In this document: positions 7,973-16,158 of the stretch, piece after piece
Layout: the number at the start of each line of letters is the position of its first letter
Numbering within the stretch: the first letter of the stretch is position 1
Assembly: GCA_040255465.1 (NCBI GenBank)
Contig: JBDZVA010000001.1
Location: forward strand, 744,001 to 808,000
Direction of reading: 5' to 3'
Length of the DNA stretch: 64,000 bases
DNA from: UBA5793 sp040255465
GTDB lineage: Bacteria > Planctomycetota > Phycisphaerae > Phycisphaerales > UBA5793
The notes under the pieces: model-generated
The model's database searches: none
Told to the model about the DNA's origin: nothing
The model's input: only the letters and a program-made list of their open reading frames with translations
Program-made: the position numbers and the translations under genes

Positions 7973-8689
7973 CTACGGCAAGTCGAAAAACAGCACCTGG
8001 CTGTGCTCGATTGCCTCGATGACGTCGTCGGACGGGCCTGCGAAGCTCAGGGCGTCGCCGGCCTTGAGTTCATGCTCGCCGAAACGCACGCTGCCGGTAG
8101 CGACATGCAGGTAGCCGAAGCGCCCCTTGAGCAGATCGATCTCCAGCTGCTTGCCCTCGTCGAGATCGGCAATGTTCAGAGCCGCATCCTGGTGGATCAG
8201 CAGCGAGTCGTTGCGCTGATCGGGGCTGGCGACGAGTTGCCATTTGTTGGCGCGGCCGTCCGCCGGGAAGGACTTCTGGGCATAGGCGGGATCGAGATCG
8301 CGCGTGTCGGGTTCGATCCAGATCTGGAGCAAATGGACGGGGTTGGTTCTTGACGCATTCATCTCACTGTGGCGGATGCCGCGTCCGGCGGACATGACCT
8401 GCACGTCGCCGGGTTTGATCGTGCCGCGCGTGCCGGTGCTGTCTGCGTGGGCGAGTTCGCCCTTGAGGACCCAGGTGATGATCTCCATGTGCTCGTGGCC
8501 GTGTTCGCCGAACCCTTTGCCGGGCGCGACGATGTCATCGTTGAGCACGCGCAGCGTGTGGTACGAAATGCGGTTGGGGTCGTAGTAACGATTGAAGGAG
8601 AATGAATGTCGGCCGTGAAGCCAGCCGATCTCCGTGGTGCCGCGATCTTCGGCGCGGCGAACTTCGAAATCGGTCAGAAGATGGGTCAT
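7973..8689 (-). CDS. Pirin family protein (bicupin)
   Basis: This 238-residue protein matches the YhhW-type pirins: RAEDRGTTEIGWLHGRHSFS at the start, and cupin metal ligands in FGEHGHEHMEIITWVLKGEL and GRGIRHSEMNAS. The second cupin half ends in the usual GDALSFAGP region. Some family members are quercetin 2,3-dioxygenases, others are redox-linked regulators; the substrate here cannot be told. GAGAGGATC precedes ATG 8689. A perfect 11-bp inverted repeat lies 11-41 bases upstream of the start codon, so the gene is probably controlled by a dimeric repressor. Confidence 0.9.
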   Translation of the reverse strand: MTHLLTDFEVRRAEDRGTTEIGWLHGRHSFSFNRYYDPNRISYHTLRVLNDDIVAPGKGFGEHGHEHMEIITWVLKGELAHADSTGTRGTIKPGDVQVMSAGRGIRHSEMNASRTNPVHLLQIWIEPDTRDLDPAYAQKSFPADGRANKWQLVASPDQRNDSLLIHQDAALNIADLDEGKQLEIDLLKGRFGYLHVATGSVRFGEHELKAGDALSFAGPSDDVIEAIEHSQVLFFDLP

Positions 8690-8699
8690 GCTGATCCTC

Positions 8700-8730
8700 T
8701 CAATTCAAGTGTTGGTTCTACTTGAATTGA
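8700..8730. promoter_or_regulatory. Perfect inverted repeat upstream of the pirin gene, likely operator
   Basis: TCAATTCAAGT at 8700-8710 and ACTTGAATTGA at 8720-8730 are perfect reverse complements separated by nine bases. The repeat starts 11 bases before the pirin start codon, where a promoter or operator would lie. It is AT-rich in a GC-rich context, which supports a protein-binding site over an RNA terminator (no T-tract). Confidence 0.65.
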
Positions 8731-8835
8731 TACGTTGGCGCGCGGGTCGGGGTTCAGGAGGCCAATCCCTCATCCTCACTGAGCGGGACCTGTGGGCGGG
8801 GTGTGGTGCGATGGGCCGCGTGTAAGTCGTTAAAC

Positions 8836-8871
8836 GCCGCCGCCCCGACAAACCATGGTCGAGGCGGCGGC
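8836..8871. terminator. GC-rich hairpin downstream of the YeeE/YedE genes
   Basis: GCCGCCGCCCCGAC (8836-8849) and GTCGAGGCGGCGGC (8858-8871) form a 14-bp stem with one mismatch around an eight-base loop. It lies beyond the 3' end of the minus-strand transporter genes and may end their transcript, although no clear T-tract follows on either side. Confidence 0.45.
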
Positions 8872-8931
8872 ACGAAACATGTCGGACTCAGGTGAGGATC
8901 AGCACCCCGGGACCCCGGGCGAGAATGGTCC

Positions 8932-9522
8932 TCACGCTGGCGCTGGTGTCGGTCCCGACCTGCCGTGCTCGGATCCGCCGCGCCGGCCTGGGAGGATGGC
9001 GAAGACGATGAGTGCGATGCCGATGAGGGGCACGATGAAGAACCACGGGGAGAGTCCGGTCTGCTCGGGAAGGGTGACCTTGCCGAGATCCGCAACGGGC
9101 AGAATGTTGACGCTGATCCAGGGATAGGCCTCGGCGTAGATCGCGGCGCCGACGATCATTCCGATGAACCCGAAGATCGCGTGGCGTGAACCTTCGCCGA
9201 TGGCGCCAAGTCCCGTGCCGGGGCAGTAGCCGAGAATGGCCATGCCCGCGCCGAAGATGATTCCTCCGACGGCGTTGGCCAGCAGCGTGGCGCTCTTGAT
9301 GTGCAGGGGGACATCCCAGAGCTGGTGCATGGCGTAGACGCCGACGGCGCCAACCACGACCGCGGTGAACATGGTTCGCAGCACAGTGTGGTCGACCCAG
9401 AGCAACTGGCCGACGATGGTGCGAAAGCGCGTGACGGTGGCGCGCTGGAGGAGGAACCCGAAGACGAGTCCGGTCAGCAGGCCGTAAAAGAGATTGAGGA
9501 TGTTCGGATCAGCCTTGAGCAT
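8932..9522 (-). CDS. YeeE/YedE family membrane protein (sulfur transport), second gene
   Basis: ATG 9522 gives 196 residues with about five membrane helices and the family's conserved cysteine motif LGYCPGTGLGAIGEG near residue 95. Characterised YeeE homologues import thiosulfate through a chain of membrane cysteines. The C-terminus is Arg/Gly/Pro-rich. The gene overlaps the upstream member of the same family by 14 bases, so the two half-transporters are likely made together. The adjacent ArsR-type regulator fits sulfide or persulfide control, which is inference. Confidence 0.85.
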   Translation of the reverse strand: MLKADPNILNLFYGLLTGLVFGFLLQRATVTRFRTIVGQLLWVDHTVLRTMFTAVVVGAVGVYAMHQLWDVPLHIKSATLLANAVGGIIFGAGMAILGYCPGTGLGAIGEGSRHAIFGFIGMIVGAAIYAEAYPWISVNILPVADLGKVTLPEQTGLSPWFFIVPLIGIALIVFAILPGRRGGSEHGRSGPTPAPA

Positions 9523-10069
9523 GGCGACGACCTGCCTTTCCGTAGACGAGCAGAGCGGTGGCGATTCCGGCGGCGAAGAAGCATGCAAAGAAGACCCAGC
9601 TGCTCACGGCGAGTTGGAGTGAGCCACTGATGGCATGGCCGGAGGTGCAGCCGTCGGCGAGTCGCGCGCCAAAGAGCAGCAGGACGCCGCCGACGAAGGC
9701 GCCGGCGTAGCGCAGGGCCTTGCTCGGGCCAAAGCGGGCGGCCCAGATCTCGGGGACATGTTCGACTTTGAAGGACCGGCTGAACCAGGCGGAGAGCATC
9801 GCGCCGAGAACGAGTCCGATGACGAGCATCATCTGCCAGTCAAGAAAGAACTTGCCGTCGGCAAGCATGGTCTTGGTGTAGTAGGCGTTACTCCTGACGT
9901 GCTCGGGCGCGACGGTGGATTCGATCGCTCCGGCCATGGAGACGAGGCTCGTGCTGGTGCCCAGCGCCTTGTGCATCAGGCCAAAGGTGACCCACGACAG
10001 GACGCCGATGCCAGCGCCGACGAGGTAAGGCGACCAGCGCGGTTGTTTCAACAGGTTGACCATGACCAA
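9509..10069 (-). CDS. YeeE/YedE family membrane protein (sulfur transport), first gene
   Basis: This is a 186-residue protein with four to five membrane helices and the family motif GARLADGCTSGHAISG, whose Cys is the presumed sulfur relay residue. It is the first half of a two-gene transporter; the downstream half carries the CPGTG motif. The start may be ATG 10069 or ATG 10063; AAAGGAG at about 10073-10079 fits either. An ArsR-type regulator lies 48 bp upstream in the same direction, so all three are probably one operon. Confidence 0.85.
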   Translation of the reverse strand: MVMVNLLKQPRWSPYLVGAGIGVLSWVTFGLMHKALGTSTSLVSMAGAIESTVAPEHVRSNAYYTKTMLADGKFFLDWQMMLVIGLVLGAMLSAWFSRSFKVEHVPEIWAARFGPSKALRYAGAFVGGVLLLFGARLADGCTSGHAISGSLQLAVSSWVFFACFFAAGIATALLVYGKAGRRHAQG

Positions 10070-10116
10070 CTCCTTTCAAACGAGACCGGCTCGCGTCGGG
10101 CGACGCCGGAGTGTGT

Positions 10117-10428
10117 TTACCGACCGTCGCCGTGCTTGCGAATGCACTCAAGCAGGTGTTCGGCGTGGGGATTGATGACCTCGTAGAACACGCGGCGGCT
10201 CTCGCGCCGCTGCTGCACGATCTCGTGGGCCCGCATCTGCGAGAGGTGCTGGCTGACGACCGCCTGGGGGAGGTCGAGCTCGTCGGCCAGTTGCGAAACG
10301 TGGACCGGGCCGGCGAGCAACCGGTCGACGATGCGCAAGCGCACCGGATGCGCCAGGACGCGGAGCACCGCGGCGGCGCGATCGAGTGTCTCGTCGGCGA
10401 TGGTTGAATGGGGCGTGGTTCGGGGCAT
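10117..10428 (-). CDS. ArsR/SmtB family winged-helix repressor
   Basis: ATG 10428 gives a 103-residue protein, typical for the family. It contains VLRVLAHPVRLRIVDRLL, the recognition-helix region LPQAVVSQHLSQMRAHEIV, and the wing RRESRRVFYEVI. The metal-binding CxC motif of metal-sensing ArsR proteins is absent, and only one Cys occurs (LLECIRKHG, near the C-terminus). Together with the YeeE/YedE genes downstream this suggests the BigR/SqrR type that senses reactive sulfur, but that type uses two cysteines, so the sensing mode stays open. A perfect palindromic operator lies 33-62 bases upstream. Confidence 0.88.
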   Translation of the reverse strand: MPRTTPHSTIADETLDRAAAVLRVLAHPVRLRIVDRLLAGPVHVSQLADELDLPQAVVSQHLSQMRAHEIVQQRRESRRVFYEVINPHAEHLLECIRKHGDGR

Positions 10429-10460
10429 GGCGTTCCTCTGGATCAATAATATCATTGCAT

Positions 10461-10490
10461 TCAGATATATCAACAATTGAATATATCTGA
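10461..10490. promoter_or_regulatory. Perfect AT-rich inverted repeat, likely ArsR-family operator
   Basis: TCAGATATAT (10461-10470) and ATATATCTGA (10481-10490) are perfect reverse complements with a ten-base spacer. Twenty base pairs, or two helical turns, separate the arm centres, which suits a dimeric winged-helix repressor. The site lies between the divergent arsR-type gene (-) and pilT-like gene (+), much nearer the former. The AT content contrasts strongly with the surroundings. Confidence 0.75.
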
Positions 10491-10770
10491 GGCGTGGTTT
10501 CGAGGGAGAATCCTGATTCCCGCGCCGCGCCGGATGGTGGCGGGTGGACAAAGACGTCCGAAAAGCGCAACTCGGAGGGAATGCGGCGATAGGCTGGCGA
10601 GGTTATAATCCCTACTGCCGCCCGGAAACCTGATGGGCAACTGGCCCGCATGCCGGGGCGGGGGCCGACCAGGATCGAGCGGCTGGGGCTCGAACGGTCG
10701 CCACCACGACACACTTGCCGGTGTGGGAGGCGTCGCCAGGCCCCGCCCTGACGATACAAGGAGTCCAATT
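10491..10770. other. Intergenic region between the regulator and the PilT-like gene
   Basis: I see no gene in these 280 bases. AAGGAG at 10759-10764 is the ribosome binding site of the following GTG start. Confidence 0.4.
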
Positions 10771-11910
10771 GTGAGCGTTCACACAGCAGGAATGTCCATC
10801 AACTCCGTGCACCACGACGTCGGCACGGTCACCGGCGAGGGCCAGACGCTTATCGATAAGTTCCTCGATGCCACGATTCGCTTCGAGGCGAGCGATCTGA
10901 TCGTCAAGTCGGGTGCGTCGCCGAAGATCCGGCTGCGCGGAGCGCTCAAGCCTCTCAAGATTGAAGCGGTCACCGAGCAGCAGATGTTCCAGATCGCCAA
11001 GGACGTGCTGGACGAGAACCAGTACCAGAGTTTCAAGACGCGCGGCTCGATCGACTTTGCCCACGACTACGACGAGAACAACCGCTTTCGCGTGAATCTC
11101 TTCATGGCTCGCGGCAAGCCCGCGATCGCGGCCCGTCTCGTGACGAGCAAGATCAAGCGCTTCGAGGATCTTTATCTCCCCAACACCATGGCCGAAATCG
11201 CCATGAACGCTCAGGGCCTCGTGCTCCTGTCGGGCGTCACCGGCTCGGGCAAGAGCACGACGATTGCGGCGATGCTGCAGTACATCAACGAGCGCAAGCC
11301 CGTTCACATCGTGACGATCGAGGACCCGATCGAGTACATCTTCAAGGACTCTAAGGCTTTTGTGAACCAGCGTGAGGTCGGCATCGACTGCCTCGACTTC
11401 AACGACGCCCTTCGCGCCCTGGTCCGTGAGAATCCCGACGTGGTGCTCATCGGCGAAATGCGCGACAAGGAAACGTTCGAAGCGGCCATCCGTGCCGCTG
11501 AGACGGGCCACCTCGTGTTCGGCACCATCCACGCGTCGTCGGCGTGGCAGTCGTTTGGCCGCATCTATGACCTGTTCAATCCCGAGGAGCGCGAGCAGAT
11601 CCGCAAGTTGCTCGCGTACAACCTCCGTGCGATCGTGTACCAGAAGTTGCTTCCCACGCTTCACGAGAACATCGGACGTATTCCGGCGATCGAGATTCTG
11701 CTCAACAACGCTCCGGCCCGCAAGTACATTCTTGAGGGACGCGAAGGCGAGTTGCTGGACATCATCCGTTCGAACCGCGACGCGGGGATGATCGATTTTA
11801 CGGGATCGCTCGTTGAGTTGGTGGAGCAGGAATACATTCACTACAAAGTGGCGCTTGAGGCGACTCCGAATCCGGAGGAACTCTCGATGCGTCTCAAGGG
11901 CATCACCTGA
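10771..11910 (+). CDS. PilT/PilU-like twitching ATPase
   Basis: GTG 10771 is chosen because AAGGAG lies six bases upstream; ATG 10792 is the alternative. The 379-residue protein has an N-terminal PAS-like/N2D domain (DLIVKSGASPKIRLRG) and a RecA-like core: Walker A GVTGSGKST near residue 157, Asp box around VTIEDPIEYI, Walker B DVVLIGEMRD and His box HLVFGTIHASS. These are all intact. PilT family ATPases power retraction of type IV pili from the cytoplasmic face. The next gene is a second, degenerate secretion ATPase. Confidence 0.92.
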   Translation: MSVHTAGMSINSVHHDVGTVTGEGQTLIDKFLDATIRFEASDLIVKSGASPKIRLRGALKPLKIEAVTEQQMFQIAKDVLDENQYQSFKTRGSIDFAHDYDENNRFRVNLFMARGKPAIAARLVTSKIKRFEDLYLPNTMAEIAMNAQGLVLLSGVTGSGKSTTIAAMLQYINERKPVHIVTIEDPIEYIFKDSKAFVNQREVGIDCLDFNDALRALVRENPDVVLIGEMRDKETFEAAIRAAETGHLVFGTIHASSAWQSFGRIYDLFNPEEREQIRKLLAYNLRAIVYQKLLPTLHENIGRIPAIEILLNNAPARKYILEGREGELLDIIRSNRDAGMIDFTGSLVELVEQEYIHYKVALEATPNPEELSMRLKGIT

Positions 11911-12043
11911 TTGGGTTTGCGGCGGCGGGGCGGATGGAGCGTTTGCCGCCCGCCGACTTGCTTTGCCGCAGGCTTTGTCTATCTTGCAGGACGTCGCATT
12001 CAACGCCGCGCTGGCGCGCGGTTGATCGCTCGAAAGGACCACC

Positions 12044-13717
12044 ATGCCGCTTTCGCTCGCCGTTGAGTGGTACATCCTGGTCGGCCCGTGGGTGCCGCTG
12101 ATCGCGCTGGGGTTTCTGTGCCTCTGGGGATGGGTCACGTCCACGATCTGGGACAAGGACACCGTCTACTGGCACTTCAACCGCGAGGCGTGGAACATCG
12201 GTCACCTGATTTGCGGGACGCTCGGATTTACCCTGATGATCCTTCCCATTCCAGTGGTCTGGTGGCCGGCCGTCGGCTTCACCGGCGGACTGCTGGTGAT
12301 GTGGGCGTCCAGTATTGCATACTGGATCTACCACAACAAAAACGTTCCTGAAGACCAGGCCTTTCGCATCTCCGCCGAAGGCTTCCGCCAGCGCATGGCC
12401 GCCCGATCGGCGGCTCGCCAGCAGAAGGCGGCGGCGATCTCGCTCATCGACGCCAGTGGCGTGGCGCGCGGCTTGCCCGGCAAGGAAGATCCGCTTTTCG
12501 TCGTGCATATGACCATGGAGGACATGCTCACTCCGGCACTGGTCCAGCGGGCTTCTTCCGTCGAAATGCTCCCCAATCGGAACGGCCAGTACCAGGTCAG
12601 CCAGATGGTGGACGGCGTGCGGTTCCGTCGCGAGCCGCTCGAAGCGGGCGTCGCGAATGCGGTTATTGACTACATCAAGAGTGCGGCATCGCTCGATGTC
12701 GCCGACAAGCGCCGTCGCCAGACCGGTGATTTCCTCGCTCGCTTCGGCACGGAGAGTCACGAGATTCGCGTCCGATCCGCCGGGTCGTCGGCCGGTCAGA
12801 GTCTGACGCTCGATATCGATCTCAAGAAGCGTGTTGACATCAAGCCCAAAGATCTCGGCCTGCTGCCGAGGCAGGTGGAGGCGCTCGACAAGGCGACGTC
12901 CGACTTGCACGGCATCGTGCTGGTCTCGTCGCCGCCGGGCAACGGCCGCACGACGACGCTTTACTCCATGCTTCGAAGGCACGACGCCTTTACGGCGAAC
13001 ATTCGAACGCTTGAGTTTGAGCGACTGGTGCTGATCGACGGTGTCGGTCACGCTGAATTCAAGCCTGACAAGGGCGTGGACTTCGCCACGGAGCTGCGCT
13101 CCGTGCTGCGTCGCGACCCCACGATCGTGATGATCGAGGACATCGTCGATAACCGCACGGCGCAGGAAGCGGCAGCCCCCGGAATGCGCGGCCCGCTGCA
13201 GTACATTGGCGTGCGGGCGGATTCCGGACTCGAGGCGCTGGCCAAGTGGGCCAAGGCGGTGGGCGACCTCAAGCTGGCGGCCGAGCCGATGAAGGCCGTT
13301 GTCTCCAGTCGACTCATGCGTACGTTGTGCGACAACTGCAAGGTGCCTTACCAGCCCGATCCGAACCAACTCCGCAAGCTCGGCCTTCCGCCTGACCAGA
13401 TCAAGCAACTCTACAAGCACTCGGGCAAGGTCATCGAGCGCAATCGCGAAGAGACCTGTCCCGTGTGCGGCGGACTGGGCTACCGCGGCCAGACCGGGGC
13501 ATATGAAGTGATGGTCTTCGATGGCGACGCGCGCAAGCTCGTCGCGGCCGGTGATCTGAACGGCCTCAAGACGCACATGCGGCGGGTCAAGACGATCAGC
13601 ATTCAGGAAGCGGCTCTGCGCAAGGCGATCGACGGGGTCACGAGTATCGAAGAGGTGATTCGCATCACGCGCACCGGCGCCGCGCCGCAAGCCGGGGGCC
13701 AGGCGGAGGTCGCGTAA
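12044..13717 (+). CDS. Membrane-anchored GspE/PilB-like ATPase with degenerate P-loop
   Basis: The 557-residue protein starts with membrane segments (about residues 8-30 and 54-92), unlike ordinary soluble GspE/PilB. The C-terminal two-thirds has the secretion ATPase layout. Walker A reads SSPPGNGRTTTLY, with Arg302 in place of the invariant Lys. Walker B is PTIVMIEDIVDN. The His box is replaced by LQYIGVRADSGLEAL, without the T-x-H-T core. The tetracysteine zinc motif is kept (CDNC near 430, CPVC near 472). Fold and zinc site therefore persist while catalysis is probably weakened or lost. AAAGGACC precedes ATG 12044. Confidence 0.85.
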   Translation: MPLSLAVEWYILVGPWVPLIALGFLCLWGWVTSTIWDKDTVYWHFNREAWNIGHLICGTLGFTLMILPIPVVWWPAVGFTGGLLVMWASSIAYWIYHNKNVPEDQAFRISAEGFRQRMAARSAARQQKAAAISLIDASGVARGLPGKEDPLFVVHMTMEDMLTPALVQRASSVEMLPNRNGQYQVSQMVDGVRFRREPLEAGVANAVIDYIKSAASLDVADKRRRQTGDFLARFGTESHEIRVRSAGSSAGQSLTLDIDLKKRVDIKPKDLGLLPRQVEALDKATSDLHGIVLVSSPPGNGRTTTLYSMLRRHDAFTANIRTLEFERLVLIDGVGHAEFKPDKGVDFATELRSVLRRDPTIVMIEDIVDNRTAQEAAAPGMRGPLQYIGVRADSGLEALAKWAKAVGDLKLAAEPMKAVVSSRLMRTLCDNCKVPYQPDPNQLRKLGLPPDQIKQLYKHSGKVIERNREETCPVCGGLGYRGQTGAYEVMVFDGDARKLVAAGDLNGLKTHMRRVKTISIQEAALRKAIDGVTSIEEVIRITRTGAAPQAGGQAEVA

Positions 13718-13807
13718 TCGACGTCTGTTGACGTGTGATTCGCTTGCAACAGGTGTACACCGGGCCGGCGCTGCGGCGACTGCCTTTCGAGTCCAGGAGT
13801 GTTTCCG

Positions 13808-15052
13808 ATGATCATGAACCTACTCGTCATCCTCCTGATCGCCATTACCGCGTGGATTCTCTCGGCGTATGGCTTCTTCTCCTCACTGCTGCACTTTGCG
13901 TGCGTGGTGGCGGCGGGCGCGATCGCCTTTGCCGCATGGGAGCCGATCGTCCTGCTCTTTCTGGGCAGCAAGATTCCCGACCACGCCTGGGGCCTTTCGC
14001 TGGTCCTGGTCTTTACGCTGAGCCTGTTCGTGCTGCGCTTGATTGTCGGCAAGGCGTGTCCGTCGCAGGTGCACTTCTCGACCACGGTCAACTTCATTGG
14101 AGGAGGCATTCTCGGCGCCGCCTCGGGTGTTCTTACCGTCGGCATCCTGCTGCTGGGCATTCAGTTTCTGCAGATGCCTTCTGAAATGCTCGGCTACCGC
14201 GGCTGGAAGGTGGACGAGCACGGCGAAGTCAACCGGCCTTCCGGAACGTCCGGCCATCTCTGGATTCCCGCCGACGACTGGACCGCCAAGTTCTACACGT
14301 GGGCGAGCCAGGGATCGATGTACGCACCCAACAACCTCGCCCGGTGGCATCCCGAACTGGCGCAGGCGGCGAGCCTGTATTCCGAGAGCATCAACGGCGG
14401 TGAAAGCCGCCAGGGCATGGCGCCGGATCAAGTCAAGATTTCCAAGGTGTACGAGATCAACGGCGATGGCTTGCCGCGCGGCTTCCTTGATGATCAGGCC
14501 AAGGGTATCGATCGCAATCTCCAGGCGCCCGGCGGGCGGTTCAAACTCGTCATCGTTGATGTGCTGATCGACAACGCAGCGGCGGACAAGGGAGACAAAC
14601 TGCGCCTCACCAAGGCACAGGTGTATCTCGTTTGCCGCGCGCCACGGACGGGCGAAGATGAGTACATTCCGATCCACCCGAGCGCGTTCATTCAAAAGTA
14701 CAGGTCGGACAGCGCCGATGAAGGTCGCTTCCTCTTCGACGGCGGCGATCTGGCGGCCAGCAGCGTCGGCGGCGCTTCATCCGGCATCCCGATGAAATTC
14801 GAGTTCGTGCTCCCGCAGGACTGGCAGCCCAGCCACATCGTCGTTCGGGAAATGCGGGCGGCTCTGCCTCGCGTCGCACCCACCACGTGGACCGAGCGCG
14901 ATCTGGCGGCTTATGCCACGACCGAAAAGGCGCCTGCGGCCGGTGGACGCGGATCGACCAAGCCGTGGATGGGATACCTGCTGGGTCTGCTGTGCGTCGT
15001 GCTGGTCATGGTTGTGACCGTGCAGGAACCCAAGCGCTCCCACCAGGATTGA
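13808..15052 (+). CDS. CvpA-like membrane protein with large extracytoplasmic domain
   Basis: CCAGGAGT lies just upstream of ATG 13808, giving 414 residues. The first 130 residues form a four-helix membrane region with the CvpA feel (LLVILLIAITAWILSAYGFF, later GGGILGAASGVLTVGILLLG). A hydrophilic domain of about 240 residues follows, and a C-terminal membrane helix (MGYLLGLLCVVLVMVVTV) closes the protein. The role is unknown; CvpA in enterics is linked to colicin V production and envelope stress. It is 90 bp downstream of the degenerate GspE-like ATPase, which suggests a shared envelope machine. Confidence 0.6.
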   Translation: MIMNLLVILLIAITAWILSAYGFFSSLLHFACVVAAGAIAFAAWEPIVLLFLGSKIPDHAWGLSLVLVFTLSLFVLRLIVGKACPSQVHFSTTVNFIGGGILGAASGVLTVGILLLGIQFLQMPSEMLGYRGWKVDEHGEVNRPSGTSGHLWIPADDWTAKFYTWASQGSMYAPNNLARWHPELAQAASLYSESINGGESRQGMAPDQVKISKVYEINGDGLPRGFLDDQAKGIDRNLQAPGGRFKLVIVDVLIDNAAADKGDKLRLTKAQVYLVCRAPRTGEDEYIPIHPSAFIQKYRSDSADEGRFLFDGGDLAASSVGGASSGIPMKFEFVLPQDWQPSHIVVREMRAALPRVAPTTWTERDLAAYATTEKAPAAGGRGSTKPWMGYLLGLLCVVLVMVVTVQEPKRSHQD

Positions 15053-15128
15053 TTGCGAGTCGCGACTGGCGAACCCGGCGAATTGGGACACCGGCGGTTG
15101 CAGAGTGCGCCGACTATCCTCCATTCTC

Positions 15129-16061
15129 ATGGGTGATTCGGTCTCATTTCGAGCTTCGGCCAAGGTGAATCTCGCGCTCGCCGTCGGCCGCGTCGATCCG
15201 GCCTGTGGGGACGCCCGGCACCCGATCTGCTCGTGGATGGTCCGCATCTCGCTTTGCGATGAACTCACGCTCGACAGACTGCCATCAGGCTCGCTGTCGC
15301 GCTACGCGCTCATGTGGGCCGAGGACGCGCGGCACAAACCCGACATCGACTGGCCGATCCGCAAGGATCTCGCAGTTCGGGCGCACCTGCTGTTGCGTGA
15401 GGCGACGGGCCGCGAGTTGCCGGTGCAGATGAAAATCGAAAAGCGCATTCCGCTTGGGGCTGGGCTGGGGGGCGGCTCGAGCGATGCCGCCGCCATGCTG
15501 CTGGCGTGCAACGAACTCTTTGATCTGCGTCTCCCCATGGAGCAATTGCATGCGCTGGCCGGACAACTGGGGAGCGACGTTCCTTTCTTCCTTCGACACC
15601 ACTCCGCCCTTGTTGAGGGATTCGGGGAGCGGATCACGGCGATGGAGGGCATCGGCGAATTGAATCTGGTGCTGTGCCTGCCGCCATTCGGTTGCGCCAC
15701 GGCAGAGGTGTACCGGCGTTTTGACGCCTATGCGCCAAACCAAGACGAATTCGAGCGGGCGTCTGATCGTGTGCGGGCGCTCGCGGCATTGAACTGTGTG
15801 GCGACGGATGCTCCGTTCAATGATCTGGCGCAGGCGGCATTCGAAATCCAACCGCCGCTGGCGGAACTTGCCGCGGCACTGGCGGATCTCTCCGAGAGGC
15901 CGGTGCATGTCACTGGAAGCGGCTCGACGCTGTTCGTCGTCTGCGACTCGGCCCTTGAAGCCGAGATGCTCGCGGACGCCGCTTCCGGTCGGCTGGGTGC
16001 TCCGGCGGTGGCTGTGGGTTTGGGTTCGCCGGTCGATTCGGATCGGAGATCCGGTCGATGA
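15129..16061 (+). CDS. ispE: 4-diphosphocytidyl-2-C-methyl-D-erythritol kinase
   Basis: IspE phosphorylates CDP-ME at the 2-hydroxyl in the cytosolic MEP pathway of isoprenoid precursor synthesis. The GHMP-kinase signature is clear: FRASAKVNLALAVGRVD at the start and IPLGAGLGGGSSDAAAMLLA as the phosphate-binding loop. VTGSGSTLFVVC near residue 265 is the third GHMP motif. Length (310 residues) is normal. ATG 15129 is preferred over GTG 15105, but neither has a good ribosome binding site. IspH at 26234 catalyses the last step of the same pathway. Confidence 0.93.
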   Translation: MGDSVSFRASAKVNLALAVGRVDPACGDARHPICSWMVRISLCDELTLDRLPSGSLSRYALMWAEDARHKPDIDWPIRKDLAVRAHLLLREATGRELPVQMKIEKRIPLGAGLGGGSSDAAAMLLACNELFDLRLPMEQLHALAGQLGSDVPFFLRHHSALVEGFGERITAMEGIGELNLVLCLPPFGCATAEVYRRFDAYAPNQDEFERASDRVRALAALNCVATDAPFNDLAQAAFEIQPPLAELAAALADLSERPVHVTGSGSTLFVVCDSALEAEMLADAASGRLGAPAVAVGLGSPVDSDRRSGR

Positions 16062-16158
16062 TGGTCTGGGGCGCTGCGGACCGAACAATCGATGGAAGTG
16101 GAAGGTATGGCAGGAGTACCGCGTCTTTGACTGCAGACGCAATGTGAGGAACTGGCCC

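Noticed and set aside
10612..12162. 516-residue minus-strand open frame opposite the PilT-like gene
   Set aside because: It overlaps a gene with intact ATPase motifs and has shadow-like composition.
11903..13690. 595-residue open frame on the minus strand opposite the GspE-like gene
   Set aside because: It is a shadow in GC-rich DNA: Arg/His/Ala-rich, no ribosome binding site or domain, and fully opposite a well supported gene.
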